Assembly (NCBI GenBank): GCA_947498505.1
Contig: CANMKG010000001.1
Location: 124,001 to 188,000, forward strand
Reading direction: 5' to 3'
Origin: an uncultured Maribacter sp.
Lineage (GTDB): Bacteria > Bacteroidota > Bacteroidia > Flavobacteriales > Flavobacteriaceae
Length of the DNA stretch: 64,000 nt
Shown: positions 10,140 to 19,446 of the stretch, piece after piece
Layout of the letters: every line of letters starts with the position of its first letter
Position numbering within the stretch: the first letter of the stretch is position 1
The notes under the pieces: generated by a model
The model's database searches: none
What the model was told of the DNA's origin: nothing
What the model saw: the letters and a program-made list of their open reading frames with translations, nothing else
Position numbers and translations under genes: made by a program

Positions 10140-10663
10140 TTAAATTCTTTTGTTCTAAAATATGGGTATTTAAATATAGTCGTAAATATCATGGCTCTAC
10201 ACTATATATGGTTTTGATAACGTAACATATGTTTATTTTTTACATAATAATTGGTATATGAGCACTTGTTTTTTACGGTTTGTATAGGCTTTATGGTTCA
10301 CATAAATTAACTTGTTGGGAGGAGTTAAATAAGAGGGTTATTAACAATTGTTTTGCTTAAGAAAATAAACCACCTTAGTTTTTTAAAAATAAATAAATCT
10401 CTTATCAGCTGCTTCAGTTGAAATAACAGCAGGTTTAAAATAATTTTATTCTATTCTTTTTAATTGGGGATTTGATTTTATTGTGCTGTATATGAATTGT
10501 TTACGGTAGTTTGTGCCTGAGGTAATTTCTACCAGGAAAAAACAAAATTTTTAATTTAGGTTGTATTGTGAAGTCCTGACTGGGTTGGAAGTAATATTTT
10601 ACAGGTATTCTTTTGTTATATTTTCAGAACTAGATGTAATTGTTAAATAATTCTCTTTTTTCA

Positions 10664-10696
10664 TTGACTTTAAGAAGCTTAAAACAGGTATATTTG
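10664..10696 (+). promoter_or_regulatory. Putative Bacteroidota-type promoter of transketolase operon
   Basis: A TTG at 10664-10666 and an exact TAnnTTTG box (TATATTTG, 10689-10696) are separated by 22 bp, slightly longer than the usual spacing for the Bacteroidota primary sigma factor. The box ends 83 bp before the transketolase ATG. Confidence 0.5.
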
Positions 10697-10700
10697 GGGG

Positions 10701-10724
10701 CAAAATTCATGTAGATGAATTTTG
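10701..10724 (+). repeat. Perfect 10-bp inverted repeat in the probable tkt leader
   Basis: CAAAATTCAT (10701-10710), a four-base loop GTAG and ATGAATTTTG (10715-10724) form a perfect hairpin that begins 4 bp after the TATATTTG box. It could be a 5'-leader stem or a protein operator overlapping the start site. There is no T-tract, so it is not a standard terminator. Confidence 0.6.
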
Positions 10725-10779
10725 AATAAAAACAAACATAAAATAAAACTTTTATCAAGTTAAAATTACTTCAAAACAA

Positions 10780-12804
10780 ATGAACAAAGAATTAGATCAG
10801 TTATCTGCGGATAATATCAGAGCGTTGGCCATTTCTATGGTAGAAAAAGCCCAGTCTGGACATCCAGGTGGACCAATGGGGGGAGCGGACTTTATGCATA
10901 TTTTGTATTCGGAGTTTTTTAATTTTGATCCTTCTGATATGGAATGGTCGTTTAGAGACCGTTTTTTTATGGATGCGGGGCATTTATCCTCTTTAATGTA
11001 TGCTCAGTATTATTTACTGGGTAATTATAAGAAAGATGATGTTGCAAGTTTTAGACAATGGGGTTCTGTAACACCCGGTCACCCAGAGGTTGATGTAAAA
11101 AGAGGAGTTGAAAATACGTCTGGACCACTAGGTCAGGGGCATACTATGGGAGTTGGAGCTGCAATTGCAGCAAAGTTTTTGGCAGCAAAGTTTGGTGACT
11201 GGATGAACCATAAGGTATACGGTTTTATCTCTGATGGAGGCGTGCAAGAAGAAATATCTCAAGGTGCGGGTAGAATAGCAGGGCACTTAGGTTTGAACAA
11301 CTTTATTATGTTCTATGATGCTAATGATGTTCAATTATCTTCAATGACGGATGAGGTTACTTCAGAAGATACCGCAATGAAGTATGAATCTTGGGGGTGG
11401 AAAGTTGTAACTATTGATGGTCACGACCACGAACAAATAAGAAAAGCTTTAAAAGATGCTAATGCAGAAACTGAAAAACCTACCTTAATAATAGGAAAAA
11501 CTATTATGGGTAAAGGTTGTGTTACTGCAGAAGGGGAGATGTTTGAAGGTTATTGTGAGTTACACGGTCAACCAATTGGAAATACTGGAGCTGACTATGT
11601 TAAAACATTACTTAATTTAAAGGCAGATCCAGAAAACCCATTTGATATTTATGAAGATGTTCAGAAATATTATGATACTATTTTAGCATCGAAAAAAGAA
11701 AGTGCGGCTAAAAAGAAAGCTGAGATTAGTGCTTGGAGAGCTAGTAATGAAGATTTAGCAGCTAAAATGGATAAATTTTTCTCTGGAGAAATACCTGAGT
11801 TAGATTTTAGTGGTATTGAGCATAAGCAAGGTTTGGCAACTAGAGCGGCCTCTTCAAATGTTTTAGGTTACTTGGCAGAAAATGTAGAAAACATGATTGT
11901 TTCGTCTGCTGATTTATCTAATAGTGATAAAACTGATGGCTTCTTAAAGAAAACTACGGTTATTCAAAAGAATAATTTTTCAGGAGGCTTTTTACAGGCA
12001 GGTGTTGCTGAATTAACAATGGCTTCAATTGCAAATGGTATAGCGCTTCATGGAGGTGTTATTCCTGTAGTTGCTACGTTCTTTGTTTTCTCTGATTATA
12101 TGAAACCAGCAATTCGTTTAAGTTGTATTCAAGAGTTGCCAGTTAAATTTGTTTGGACCCATGATGCGTTTAGAGTAGGAGAAGATGGACCTACACACCA
12201 GCCAATTGAGCAAGAAGCTCAGATTAGACTATTGGAAAAGTTGAAAAATCATAGTCATGAACAAAGTTTTGTGGCGTTACGTCCTGCGGATTCTTCAGAA
12301 ACAAGTGTTGCTTGGAAAATGGCACTTGAAAACACGAAGACACCTACTGGCTTAATTTTATCAAGACAAGGTATTAAAGATATTGATGCTCCAGAAAGGT
12401 ACAATCAAGCATTAGCAGCTCAAAAAGGAGGATATTTAGTTAAAGAGGTGGAAAACCCAGACGTTGTATTAATAGCAAATGGATCAGAGGTTGCAACCTT
12501 AATTGAAGCAACTGCCTTGTTAGAAGAGAAAGAAGGATTAAAAGTAAACATTGCGTCCATACCATCTGAAGGCATTTTTAGACAGCAGGATAAGGAATAT
12601 CAAAATAGCATAATTCCTTCTGATAAGCCTATTTTTGGTTTAACAGCGGGTCTTCCTGTAAACTTAGAAGCTTTAGCAGGTCCAAACGGTAAAGTTTTTG
12701 GCTTAGAGCATTTTGGATATTCAGCTCCTGCAAAAGTTTTAGATGATAAGTTTGGATTCACCGGGGAAAAAGTATTTGAACAAGTAGTGAATTTTTTAAA
12801 ATAA
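10780..12804 (+). CDS. tkt: Transketolase
   Basis: The enzyme transfers two-carbon ketol units between sugar phosphates in the non-oxidative pentose phosphate pathway and needs thiamine diphosphate and a divalent metal. The 674-residue length is normal for full transketolase. Visible landmarks are KAQSGHPGGPMG near the N-terminus, GPLGQGHTMGVGAA, and the ThDP/metal-binding stretch SDGGVQEEISQGAG followed by FYDANDVQ. The pyrimidine domain contains THDAFRVGEDGPTHQP. The ATG at 10780 lies directly before MNKELDQLS, a typical N-terminus. A small transaldolase gene follows 25 bp downstream and no terminator is visible between them, so both pentose phosphate enzymes are probably on one mRNA ended by the hairpin after 13483. 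Confidence 0.97.
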   Translation: MNKELDQLSADNIRALAISMVEKAQSGHPGGPMGGADFMHILYSEFFNFDPSDMEWSFRDRFFMDAGHLSSLMYAQYYLLGNYKKDDVASFRQWGSVTPGHPEVDVKRGVENTSGPLGQGHTMGVGAAIAAKFLAAKFGDWMNHKVYGFISDGGVQEEISQGAGRIAGHLGLNNFIMFYDANDVQLSSMTDEVTSEDTAMKYESWGWKVVTIDGHDHEQIRKALKDANAETEKPTLIIGKTIMGKGCVTAEGEMFEGYCELHGQPIGNTGADYVKTLLNLKADPENPFDIYEDVQKYYDTILASKKESAAKKKAEISAWRASNEDLAAKMDKFFSGEIPELDFSGIEHKQGLATRAASSNVLGYLAENVENMIVSSADLSNSDKTDGFLKKTTVIQKNNFSGGFLQAGVAELTMASIANGIALHGGVIPVVATFFVFSDYMKPAIRLSCIQELPVKFVWTHDAFRVGEDGPTHQPIEQEAQIRLLEKLKNHSHEQSFVALRPADSSETSVAWKMALENTKTPTGLILSRQGIKDIDAPERYNQALAAQKGGYLVKEVENPDVVLIANGSEVATLIEATALLEEKEGLKVNIASIPSEGIFRQQDKEYQNSIIPSDKPIFGLTAGLPVNLEALAGPNGKVFGLEHFGYSAPAKVLDDKFGFTGEKVFEQVVNFLK

Positions 12805-12829
12805 AATAACCAAATAAATACGAGGTCTA

Positions 12830-13483
12830 ATGAAATTTTTTATTGATACAGCAAACCTAGAAGAAATTAAAGAAGCTCAAGATTTGGGTGTTTTAGATGG
12901 TGTTACTACCAATCCATCTTTAATGGCTAAAGAAGGTATTACTGGTGCGGATAATATATTAAATCACTACAAAAAAATATGTGACGTAGTTGATGGTCAC
13001 GTTAGTGCTGAGGTTATTTCTACAGATTTTGAGGGAATGGTTAAAGAAGGGGAAGCTTTAGCCGCTCTAAACCCTCAAATTGTAGTAAAACTTCCAATGA
13101 TTGCCGACGGAGTAAAAGCATGTAGATACTTTTCTGATAAAGGCATCAAAACCAACGTTACTTTAGTGTTTTCTGCTGGACAAGCACTTTTGGCAGCAAA
13201 GGCTGGTGCAACCTATGTATCTCCTTTTATAGGTCGTTTAGATGATATTTCTACAGATGGTTTAGGTTTAATTTCTGATATCAGACTTATTTACGATAAT
13301 TATGGTTTTGATACTGAGATTTTAGCAGCGTCAGTTCGTCATACTATGCACGTGTTAGATTGTGCTAAAATTGGTGCGGATGTTATGACAGGACCTCTTA
13401 GTTCAATAAAAGGATTATTAAAGCACCCTTTAACAGATAGTGGATTGGCTAAATTTTTGGCAGATTACAATAAAGGAAACTAA
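12830..13483 (+). CDS. fsa: Transaldolase / fructose-6-phosphate aldolase-type (TalC/FSA family)
   Basis: This 217-residue TIM-barrel protein belongs to the short transaldolase subfamily. It begins [16 protein letters not shown] and shows [14 protein letters not shown], the Schiff-base lysine segment VVKLPM, and [19 protein letters not shown] with PFIGRLDD. Members act as transaldolase or as fructose-6-phosphate aldolase, and the sequence alone does not fully separate the two. Its place directly behind transketolase favours a transaldolase role in the pentose phosphate pathway. It is the last gene before a strong intrinsic terminator. Confidence 0.93.
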   Translation: MKFFIDTANLEEIKEAQDLGVLDGVTTNPSLMAKEGITGADNILNHYKKICDVVDGHVSAEVISTDFEGMVKEGEALAALNPQIVVKLPMIADGVKACRYFSDKGIKTNVTLVFSAGQALLAAKAGATYVSPFIGRLDDISTDGLGLISDIRLIYDNYGFDTEILAASVRHTMHVLDCAKIGADVMTGPLSSIKGLLKHPLTDSGLAKFLADYNKGN

Positions 13484-13510
13484 ACTATAAGATACTATTT
13501 AGTATTAAGT

Positions 13511-13550
13511 AAAGGCCTACTGTTATTAATAACGGTAGGCTTTTCGTTTA
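13511..13550 (+). terminator. Intrinsic terminator after tkt-fsa
   Basis: GCCTAC-T-GTTAT (13515-13526) pairs with ATAAC-G-GTAGGC (13529-13540) around a short AT loop. It is preceded by AAA and followed by TTTTCGTTT. Confidence 0.85.
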
Positions 13551-13603
13551 ATATGTTTTTAGTTATTTGGTTTTGAGTTATTTAAATAATTTTTGAATTG
13601 TTC

Positions 13604-13663
13604 TAGATTGAATTATTGAGTACCTTTTACACTAGAATTCTAGTAAATAATTTATTCAATCTA
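13604..13663. promoter_or_regulatory. Nested inverted repeats upstream of Gfo/Idh/MocA gene
   Basis: An outer pair, TAGATTGAAT (13604-13613) and ATTCAATCTA (13654-13663), encloses a perfect 14-bp palindrome ACTAGAATTCTAGT (13631-13644). The block ends 10 bp before the ATG at 13674. It looks like an operator or a leader structure. There is no T-tract after it. Confidence 0.5.
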
Positions 13664-13673
13664 AACGTACAAA

Positions 13674-15008
13674 ATGAAAAACTCTGCAACCAAAGAAAAA
13701 AAGAACCCCACATCAAGAAGGAATTTTTGCAAAAACACAGCTTTGATTACAGGAGCTACGATGCTTCCCGTAACCCAAATGAATGCTATGTTTAATGTAG
13801 CGAATGATAAAAAATTAAAGATTGCTGTTGTAGGTTGTGGAGGGCGAGGGACTGGAGCCGCAATACAGGCTTTAAAAGCAGACGAAAATGTGGAATTGAT
13901 TGCAATTGCGGATGCTTTTGAAGATAATTTAAAAAAGAGTTTAACACGTATTTCAGAGGCTGTTGAAAACAGTAAGGTAAAAGTGAAACCTAAACACCAA
14001 TTTGTTGGTTTTGACGCAGCTGAAAGGGCGATGGAATTGGCTGATGTAGTTATTTTGGCTACACCTCCTGGTTTTAGACCGCAACATTTTGAATACGCAA
14101 TAGCAAATGACAAACATGTTTTTATGGAAAAACCTGTGGCGACTGATGTTCCAGGGGTACGAAAAGTATTGGCTTCCGCAAAACTTGCAAAAGAGAAAAA
14201 ATTAAATGTAGTAGTTGGATTGCAAAGACGATATCAAACCAATTATTTGGAAGCGTACAAAAAATTAAAGGAGGGAAACATTGGAAAAATTGTTTCTGGT
14301 CAAGTTTATTGGAATAGTGCTGGTGTTTGGGTACGTAATAGAAAAGAGGGACAGTCAGAGTTAGAGTACCAAATGAGAAACTGGTATTATTTTAATTGGC
14401 TATGCGGAGATCATATATTAGAGCAACATATTCATAATATTGATATAGCGAATTGGTTTGTAGGTGAGTATCCAATATCTGCGCAAGGTATGGGGGGTAG
14501 ACAAGTTAGAAATGGTAAGGATCATGGAGAGATTTTTGACCATCACTTCGTGGAATACACCTATCCAAGTGGAGCGGTAATTGCAAGTCAATGTAGACAC
14601 CAACCAAATACAATGCGGAAGGTTTCCGAATTTTTCCAAGGAGCAAAAGGTACTGTTTCAACAGCTGGAAAAAACTCGGAAATAAAGGATTGGAATGGAA
14701 CTACTCTTTTCGAATACAATGGAGAAAATGATGTAAACTCACAACAAATAGAACACAATCGTTTATTTGCTTCTATTCGCAACAAAGAAGTAATCGCTGA
14801 TGGAGAAAATGGAGCTAAGGCGACAATGAGCGCTATTATGGGTAGAATGGCTACTTATTCAGGAAAAGTTATTACATGGGATGAAGCCATGAAATCTAAC
14901 CTAAGTTTAGTGCCAAATACATTAACATGGGATTCTCCTGCACCTGTTCAACCTAATACTGATGGAACATATAACATTCCAGTTCCAGGTAAAAGTATAG
15001 TTCTGTAA
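13674..15008 (+). CDS. Gfo/Idh/MocA-family oxidoreductase with Tat signal
   Basis: A 444-residue NAD(P)-dependent sugar/inositol-type oxidoreductase. The N-terminus has a twin-arginine motif, TSRRNFCKN (around residues 14-22), followed by a hydrophobic stretch, so it is probably exported folded with its cofactor. The Rossmann motif is IAVVGCGGRGTG, and the family hallmark FMEKPVATD (EKP) follows. Further landmarks are QRRYQ and GDHILEQHIHNIDIANW, the latter typical of periplasmic family members. It stands alone, preceded by a terminator and a nested palindrome. The substrate is unknown; related proteins act on glycosides or sugar derivatives in Bacteroidota. Confidence 0.92.
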   Translation: MKNSATKEKKNPTSRRNFCKNTALITGATMLPVTQMNAMFNVANDKKLKIAVVGCGGRGTGAAIQALKADENVELIAIADAFEDNLKKSLTRISEAVENSKVKVKPKHQFVGFDAAERAMELADVVILATPPGFRPQHFEYAIANDKHVFMEKPVATDVPGVRKVLASAKLAKEKKLNVVVGLQRRYQTNYLEAYKKLKEGNIGKIVSGQVYWNSAGVWVRNRKEGQSELEYQMRNWYYFNWLCGDHILEQHIHNIDIANWFVGEYPISAQGMGGRQVRNGKDHGEIFDHHFVEYTYPSGAVIASQCRHQPNTMRKVSEFFQGAKGTVSTAGKNSEIKDWNGTTLFEYNGENDVNSQQIEHNRLFASIRNKEVIADGENGAKATMSAIMGRMATYSGKVITWDEAMKSNLSLVPNTLTWDSPAPVQPNTDGTYNIPVPGKSIVL

Positions 15009-15191
15009 TACCTCTAAATTCTAATGATATTGTAAAAGTCTATATCGTGATGTAATTTTTTTTAATTATTACGACAATATTTGTGTAAAATAATAGAACA
15101 AGTAAAACTTTTAATAACTTTAAGTTTATGCTTTTTTGCAAAGCCTTATTTTTGCTTTACTGAAAAATGGTTAGGAAATAATTTTAAGAAT

Positions 15192-16157
15192 ATGTCTGAT
15201 AAAATTGAAAGAATAAAAACGTTGATTATAGGTTCAGGTCCTGCGGGTTATACTGCTGCTATTTATGCTTCTAGAGCAGATTTAAAGCCTGTTTTATATA
15301 CAGGAATGGAACCAGGAGGACAGTTAACAACTACCACAGAAGTAGATAATTTTCCTGGATATCCAGAAGGTATTGATGGCCCTACAATGATGGTTCAGTT
15401 ACAACAGCAAGCTGAGCGTTTTGGGACAGAAGTTCGTATAGGAATGATTACTGCTACTGAATTAAGTGATAAGGTAGGAGGAATTCATAAGGTAACAGTC
15501 GATAACGATAAAGTAATTGAAGCGGAAACCATTATTATTTCTACAGGAGCTACAGCAAAGTATTTAGGATTGCCTAGTGAACAAAAGCTAAGAGGTGGCG
15601 GAGTATCTGCTTGTGCAGTTTGTGATGGATTCTTTTATAAAGGACAAGATGTAGCCATTGTTGGAGCAGGTGATACTGCAGCGGAAGAAGCATCTTATTT
15701 AGCAAACATATGTAGAAAAGTGACAATGTTAGTTCGTAAAGATCATATGAGAGCTTCAAAAGCTATGCAGCATAGAGTTAATAGCATTTCTAATATTGAG
15801 GTAAAATATAATACTGAAGTTGATGAAGTTTTAGGTAATCAGGTTGTTGAAGGCCTACGTATGGTTAATAACCAAACAGGAGAAAAAGAAGATATTGAGA
15901 TAACTGGTTTATTTATAGCTATTGGGCATAAACCAAATACTGATATTTTTAAAGGTCAGTTGGATATGGACGAAACCGGTTATTTAATTACGGAGGGAAA
16001 ATCTACTAAAACGAACTTACCTGGTGTGTTTGCATGTGGAGATGCTCAAGATAAGGAATACAGACAAGCCGTTACTGCTGCTGGAACAGGTTGTATGGCT
16101 GCATTGGATGCAGAACGTTATTTGGCTACTATTGAAACTCCAGAAGAAGTAGCTTAA
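15192..16157 (+). CDS. trxB: Thioredoxin-disulfide reductase
   Basis: This FAD enzyme uses NADPH to reduce thioredoxin in the cytoplasm. From the ATG at 15192 the protein has 321 residues, normal for the low-molecular-weight type. Landmarks are the FAD site GSGPAGYTAAIYASRA, the redox motif CAVC (Cys141, Cys144), the NADPH site GAGDTAAEEA and the C-terminal FAD segment GVFACGDAQD. An in-frame TTG start 111 bp upstream would add a non-homologous hydrophobic leader, so I reject it. A hairpin terminator follows the stop. The gene is monocistronic. Confidence 0.96.
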   Translation: MSDKIERIKTLIIGSGPAGYTAAIYASRADLKPVLYTGMEPGGQLTTTTEVDNFPGYPEGIDGPTMMVQLQQQAERFGTEVRIGMITATELSDKVGGIHKVTVDNDKVIEAETIIISTGATAKYLGLPSEQKLRGGGVSACAVCDGFFYKGQDVAIVGAGDTAAEEASYLANICRKVTMLVRKDHMRASKAMQHRVNSISNIEVKYNTEVDEVLGNQVVEGLRMVNNQTGEKEDIEITGLFIAIGHKPNTDIFKGQLDMDETGYLITEGKSTKTNLPGVFACGDAQDKEYRQAVTAAGTGCMAALDAERYLATIETPEEVA

Positions 16158-16184
16158 ATAGTATCTTTTTGAAAAGTAAAAATT

Positions 16185-16215
16185 AAATCCAGTACAATTA
16201 TGTACTGGATTTTTT
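16185..16215. terminator. Bidirectional intrinsic terminator
   Basis: AAATCCAGTACA (16185-16196), loop ATTA, TGTACTGGATTT (16201-16212): a perfect 12-bp stem. T-rich sequence follows on the plus strand and an A-rich stretch precedes it, so it can stop trxB transcripts and also those of the convergent minus-strand gene. Confidence 0.85.
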
Positions 16216-16216
16216 A

Positions 16217-16663
16217 TTAATCAATTCGTTTGTAATTTTCAGAAAAAGTGGGATGCCCCTCGGCATCTAAAGTAATTTGGCTGTAATAGTTTTTTTCTAA
16301 ATGCAATTCAAATTTAAACACCTGAACAGTATCAATAATTGTCATCATGGCTTTAGAACCATATTCTAATCTTTCGTCAAGTGAGTTTTGTGTATTTGTA
16401 TATGTGCCGTAGCCATACCATTCGTTAGGGTCATCTGGCGAATATCTTGTCCACATGACTTTACCTTTACTGTATATTTTTATCTGACGGTAACCATTAA
16501 TATTTTTTAAAGTGTCAGATACGTTTATCCCATCGTAATGAAAACGATTAACGAGCTCCCAAGTACCTTCCATAGAAGGTTTAACATGCGATTTTGATGA
16601 TGTAAAGTTAGTTGAAGAAACCAAAATAAGCATCAAGAAAACCAATCCTAATATTTTTTTCAT
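16217..16663 (-). CDS. Small exported lipocalin-like protein
   Basis: A 148-residue protein with an N-terminal signal sequence (MKKILGLVFLMLILVSS) and no clear lipobox cysteine, so probably periplasmic. After the signal comes MEGTWELVNRFHYDG, the opening G-x-W pattern of lipocalin-like and DUF4488-like small beta-barrels, and the rest alternates short strands. No catalytic residues stand out. It is convergent with trxB across a shared terminator and sits downstream of the LytTR regulator with a gap of about 117 bp. Function unknown. Confidence 0.6.
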   Translation of the reverse strand: MKKILGLVFLMLILVSSTNFTSSKSHVKPSMEGTWELVNRFHYDGINVSDTLKNINGYRQIKIYSKGKVMWTRYSPDDPNEWYGYGTYTNTQNSLDERLEYGSKAMMTIIDTVQVFKFELHLEKNYYSQITLDAEGHPTFSENYKRID

Positions 16664-16780
16664 GGTTGTCTGTTTTTAAATTGTTAACTACTAATAAGTT
16701 ACATTATTTTTTCGAGATTTTAGTAAAATAAAACAGATTTGTTTTAGATAAGAATAAATTATGGGAGTGTTTTTTTAAGA

Positions 16781-17542
16781 CTAAATTTTTTGAAATAAAT
16801 TAAAAACAGCCTCTTTACGATTTTTACTAACAGGAATTTTGTGATTTTCAATAAAAAGCAAATTTCCTTCAAATCCGCTTACTAGATTAATATTTACAAC
16901 ATAGCTGCGGTGAATTCTAAGAAAGTACTTAGATTGGAGAAATACTTCTATCTTTTTAAGTACAGTGGCATATACATAACTACCATTTTTTGTGTGAATA
17001 GTTGTATAGTTACTATCTGCTTTTAAGAATAAAATTTCTTTTAGTAGCACACGTTCAAAGTGGTTTTCTTTTTTTAAAAAGAGACTATCATCTATTTTTA
17101 ATACTTGATTTTCAGAAGAAGAAAAACCTTTTGACTGTACAAGAGTTCTTTCAACTGTATTTTTAGAAAAATTCATTAAAGCAAGTTCTATAGCAATATT
17201 TACTTGACGGTCATTAAAAGGTTTTAAAATATAAGCGTAGGGCTTAACATTTTTAGCTCGCTCTACTAAATATTGGTCCGCATGTGACGTGAGGAAAATA
17301 AAAGGTATGTTATATTTTTTATTTATTATGCTTGCTAGTTCTATACCATCTCTTTGTCCTTTTATAACAATATCGAGTATAACTAAATCTATTTTTGGGA
17401 ATGTTTCTATTAATTTTATTGCTTTTTCGGCCGTTGCTGCCACACCTATAACCTCATATTCCATAAGTTTTAATCTATATGCAATATCTTGTGCCAAAAT
17501 AGCCTCATCTTCAACAACTAGAACTTTTACTTTTTTAATCAT
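16781..17542 (-). CDS. LytTR-type response regulator
   Basis: The protein has 253 residues. An N-terminal receiver carries the acidic pair VVEDE (11-13), phospho-acceptor LDIVIKG (Asp57) and a TS..A / KP pattern (FLTSHAD, YILKPF). The C-terminal part is a LytTR DNA-binding domain (residues about 150-250, with FLKADSNYTTIHT and FLRIHRSYVVN). It overlaps the histidine kinase gene by 4 bp (ATGA), so the two proteins form a pair. The likely targets are local, either the unknown gene that starts the operon or the divergent cluster from 20421. Confidence 0.93.
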   Translation of the reverse strand: MIKKVKVLVVEDEAILAQDIAYRLKLMEYEVIGVAATAEKAIKLIETFPKIDLVILDIVIKGQRDGIELASIINKKYNIPFIFLTSHADQYLVERAKNVKPYAYILKPFNDRQVNIAIELALMNFSKNTVERTLVQSKGFSSSENQVLKIDDSLFLKKENHFERVLLKEILFLKADSNYTTIHTKNGSYVYATVLKKIEVFLQSKYFLRIHRSYVVNINLVSGFEGNLLFIENHKIPVSKNRKEAVFNLFQKI

Positions 17543-19440
17543 ATACTCTTCTTTAAAAATTGACCTTTACGAGACCGGTAACGAATTTTTTTTAAAATGT
17601 TCTTCTTGACACTTTCTTTTTTAATGGCAGAGAGTATAGAAGTGTCTCTTTTCAAATCATTTTTTAGTTCTATGACCCAATGAGTACCATTACTAGTGTT
17701 TGCCTTATAAATGTTACCTTCTATTTGATTAACCAGAGAGTAAATTAATTTTAATCCAAAAGAATTTTTCTTTTCTTTTTGTTTAGGGGTAAAGCTTTTA
17801 CCATTATCAATAACCTCAATTTTTAAAGTAGAGTTTAACTCATTTACTTTAATAACTAGTTTATTATTATTTGTGTCTGTATATGCATGTTTAATTGCAT
17901 TTATTACTAATTCATTAATTATAAGAGCTAATGGAATAGCGTTATCAATAGCAACAAAAATATCTGCCATTTTAAATGTGGGACTAAATGTGGCATTGTA
18001 CCCATGTAAAAGACCTAGTACTAATTCTTTAATATATTCTTTTAAATTTATTCTAGTATCCGCACCTTCTTGGTATAGTTTACGGTGCACCAAAGACAAA
18101 GCTTCAACTCTATTTTTACTAGCTAATAAGGCAGTTTGAGCTGGGTAATCAGTAAGCTCATTACTTTGTAAATTGAGTAGACTTGCAATTATTTGTAAAT
18201 TATTTTTCACTCGGTGATTTAATTCTTGAAGAAGTAATGCTTTCTCTTGTTCTCGTTGGCTAATTATTTTTTTTTGCTTGGATAAATGGGTATTAGCGAT
18301 TTGTATTTTTTTATTTCCTTGGTGTAGTAAGTATAAAAATATAAGGACAGTAAGAACGGTGATACTTAAGATTATTACAAGATTTCTTTGGTTACTATTT
18401 GTAGCATTTAAGATGCTAATTTTAGATTCTCTTTTATCAATCTCATAACTAGCTTTTAAACGTTCAATTTGTTGTATATTTTCTTTATTGACTATACTAT
18501 CTTGATAAATTTGAAATTGCTTTTGATAGTATAAGGCTTTGGAGTACTTACCTTGATTTTCATAAAACATTGTAAGTTTTTGGCTAAAATTTCTAATCTG
18601 ATCTTTTAATCCAGCATCTTGAGCTATTTTATAAGCTTTTAAAAATTTTGCTTCTGCAACTTTAGGGTTTCCTTTTTTTTGAATTACATCCCCTAATTCA
18701 GCAATGAATACAGAGCTGGCATATGCATCTTCTAATTTAGTTAAAGTGGTAATCGCATCTTGTAAATAATTTTTAGCTAATGATAAACTATCTTGAGTAT
18801 TATAGACCATACCTAAGTTGCCCTGAGAATAGCTTTTCGCAATTAAATTGTTGTTTTTTTCACTTTTTATAATAACACTTTTAAAGCATACTTTGGCACT
18901 ATCCAAGTGGCCAGCCAATCGATAGGCTTCCCCTAGATTTGAGGTAGTAAATATTATATTTCCTAACCTATCTTTTTTTTTATAAATCTGCATAGCTTTT
19001 TTTAGATAAAAGATAGCTTTTACGTATTCATTATCTGTCATATAATTACTTGCGAGTTGATTATATGATGCAGCACTATATTCGGTCATTTTAAGAGATT
19101 GGTATATTTTTATGGCATCTAGCGCCGCGTTAAACGATAATCCATTATTACCTAAAACACGGTGGATATGACTAATTTCTTCTAAGGCAGCAGCCTCTAG
19201 AGAATCTGACTTAATTTCTTTTGCTATTTTAAGAGACTTTTTAGCAAAGAGTAAAGCAGTATCTGGGTTTGTATGGGAATAGGCAATATTAGCATATAAT
19301 ACGGCTCTTTTTTCTATTGATATTTCGGAAGTTTTTAGTTGGTTTAATAAACTATCCACTTGACAGAAAATCGATGTAGGGTAAAAAACGTATATAATAA
19401 AAAGAGTTTTATATAAATATGAAACTATAAATTTTAGCAC
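17539..19440 (-). CDS. TPR-containing sensor histidine kinase (HisKA_2 type)
   Basis: A 633-residue sensor. It has an N-terminal signal or anchor segment, then about seven TPR-like helical repeats up to residue 330 that form an extracytoplasmic sensor. One membrane helix follows at about 350-372, then a coiled linker, a HisKA_2 dimerisation domain with LNHRVKNNLQ (His409) and a HATPase domain (LALIINELVINAIKHAY, NGKSFTPKQ, FGLKLI). This architecture is common in Bacteroidota, and TPRs may sense peptides or proteins. The gene is coupled to the LytTR regulator by ATGA overlap and follows the upstream small gene by 6 bp, so all three are one operon. Confidence 0.93.
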   Translation of the reverse strand: MLKFIVSYLYKTLFIIYVFYPTSIFCQVDSLLNQLKTSEISIEKRAVLYANIAYSHTNPDTALLFAKKSLKIAKEIKSDSLEAAALEEISHIHRVLGNNGLSFNAALDAIKIYQSLKMTEYSAASYNQLASNYMTDNEYVKAIFYLKKAMQIYKKKDRLGNIIFTTSNLGEAYRLAGHLDSAKVCFKSVIIKSEKNNNLIAKSYSQGNLGMVYNTQDSLSLAKNYLQDAITTLTKLEDAYASSVFIAELGDVIQKKGNPKVAEAKFLKAYKIAQDAGLKDQIRNFSQKLTMFYENQGKYSKALYYQKQFQIYQDSIVNKENIQQIERLKASYEIDKRESKISILNATNSNQRNLVIILSITVLTVLIFLYLLHQGNKKIQIANTHLSKQKKIISQREQEKALLLQELNHRVKNNLQIIASLLNLQSNELTDYPAQTALLASKNRVEALSLVHRKLYQEGADTRINLKEYIKELVLGLLHGYNATFSPTFKMADIFVAIDNAIPLALIINELVINAIKHAYTDTNNNKLVIKVNELNSTLKIEVIDNGKSFTPKQKEKKNSFGLKLIYSLVNQIEGNIYKANTSNGTHWVIELKNDLKRDTSILSAIKKESVKKNILKKIRYRSRKGQFLKKSI

Positions 19441-19446
19441 AAAAAT

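Larger units (their letters stand above)
10140..10779. other. 640-bp intergenic region between HTCS and transketolase
   Basis: The region separates two divergent operons. I found no convincing ORF. Near the transketolase side there is a promoter-like pair and a 10-bp inverted repeat (listed separately). A 10-bp palindrome AACAATTGTT lies at 10343-10352. The HTCS-side promoter is not obvious: no CAAAnnTA box stands close to the HTCS start. No homopolymer or satellite repeat stands out. Confidence 0.6.

Noticed and set aside
15081-15191. TTG-started N-terminal extension of thioredoxin reductase
   Set aside because: The 37 extra residues are hydrophobic and not found in TrxB; the ATG at 15192 gives the standard N-terminus.
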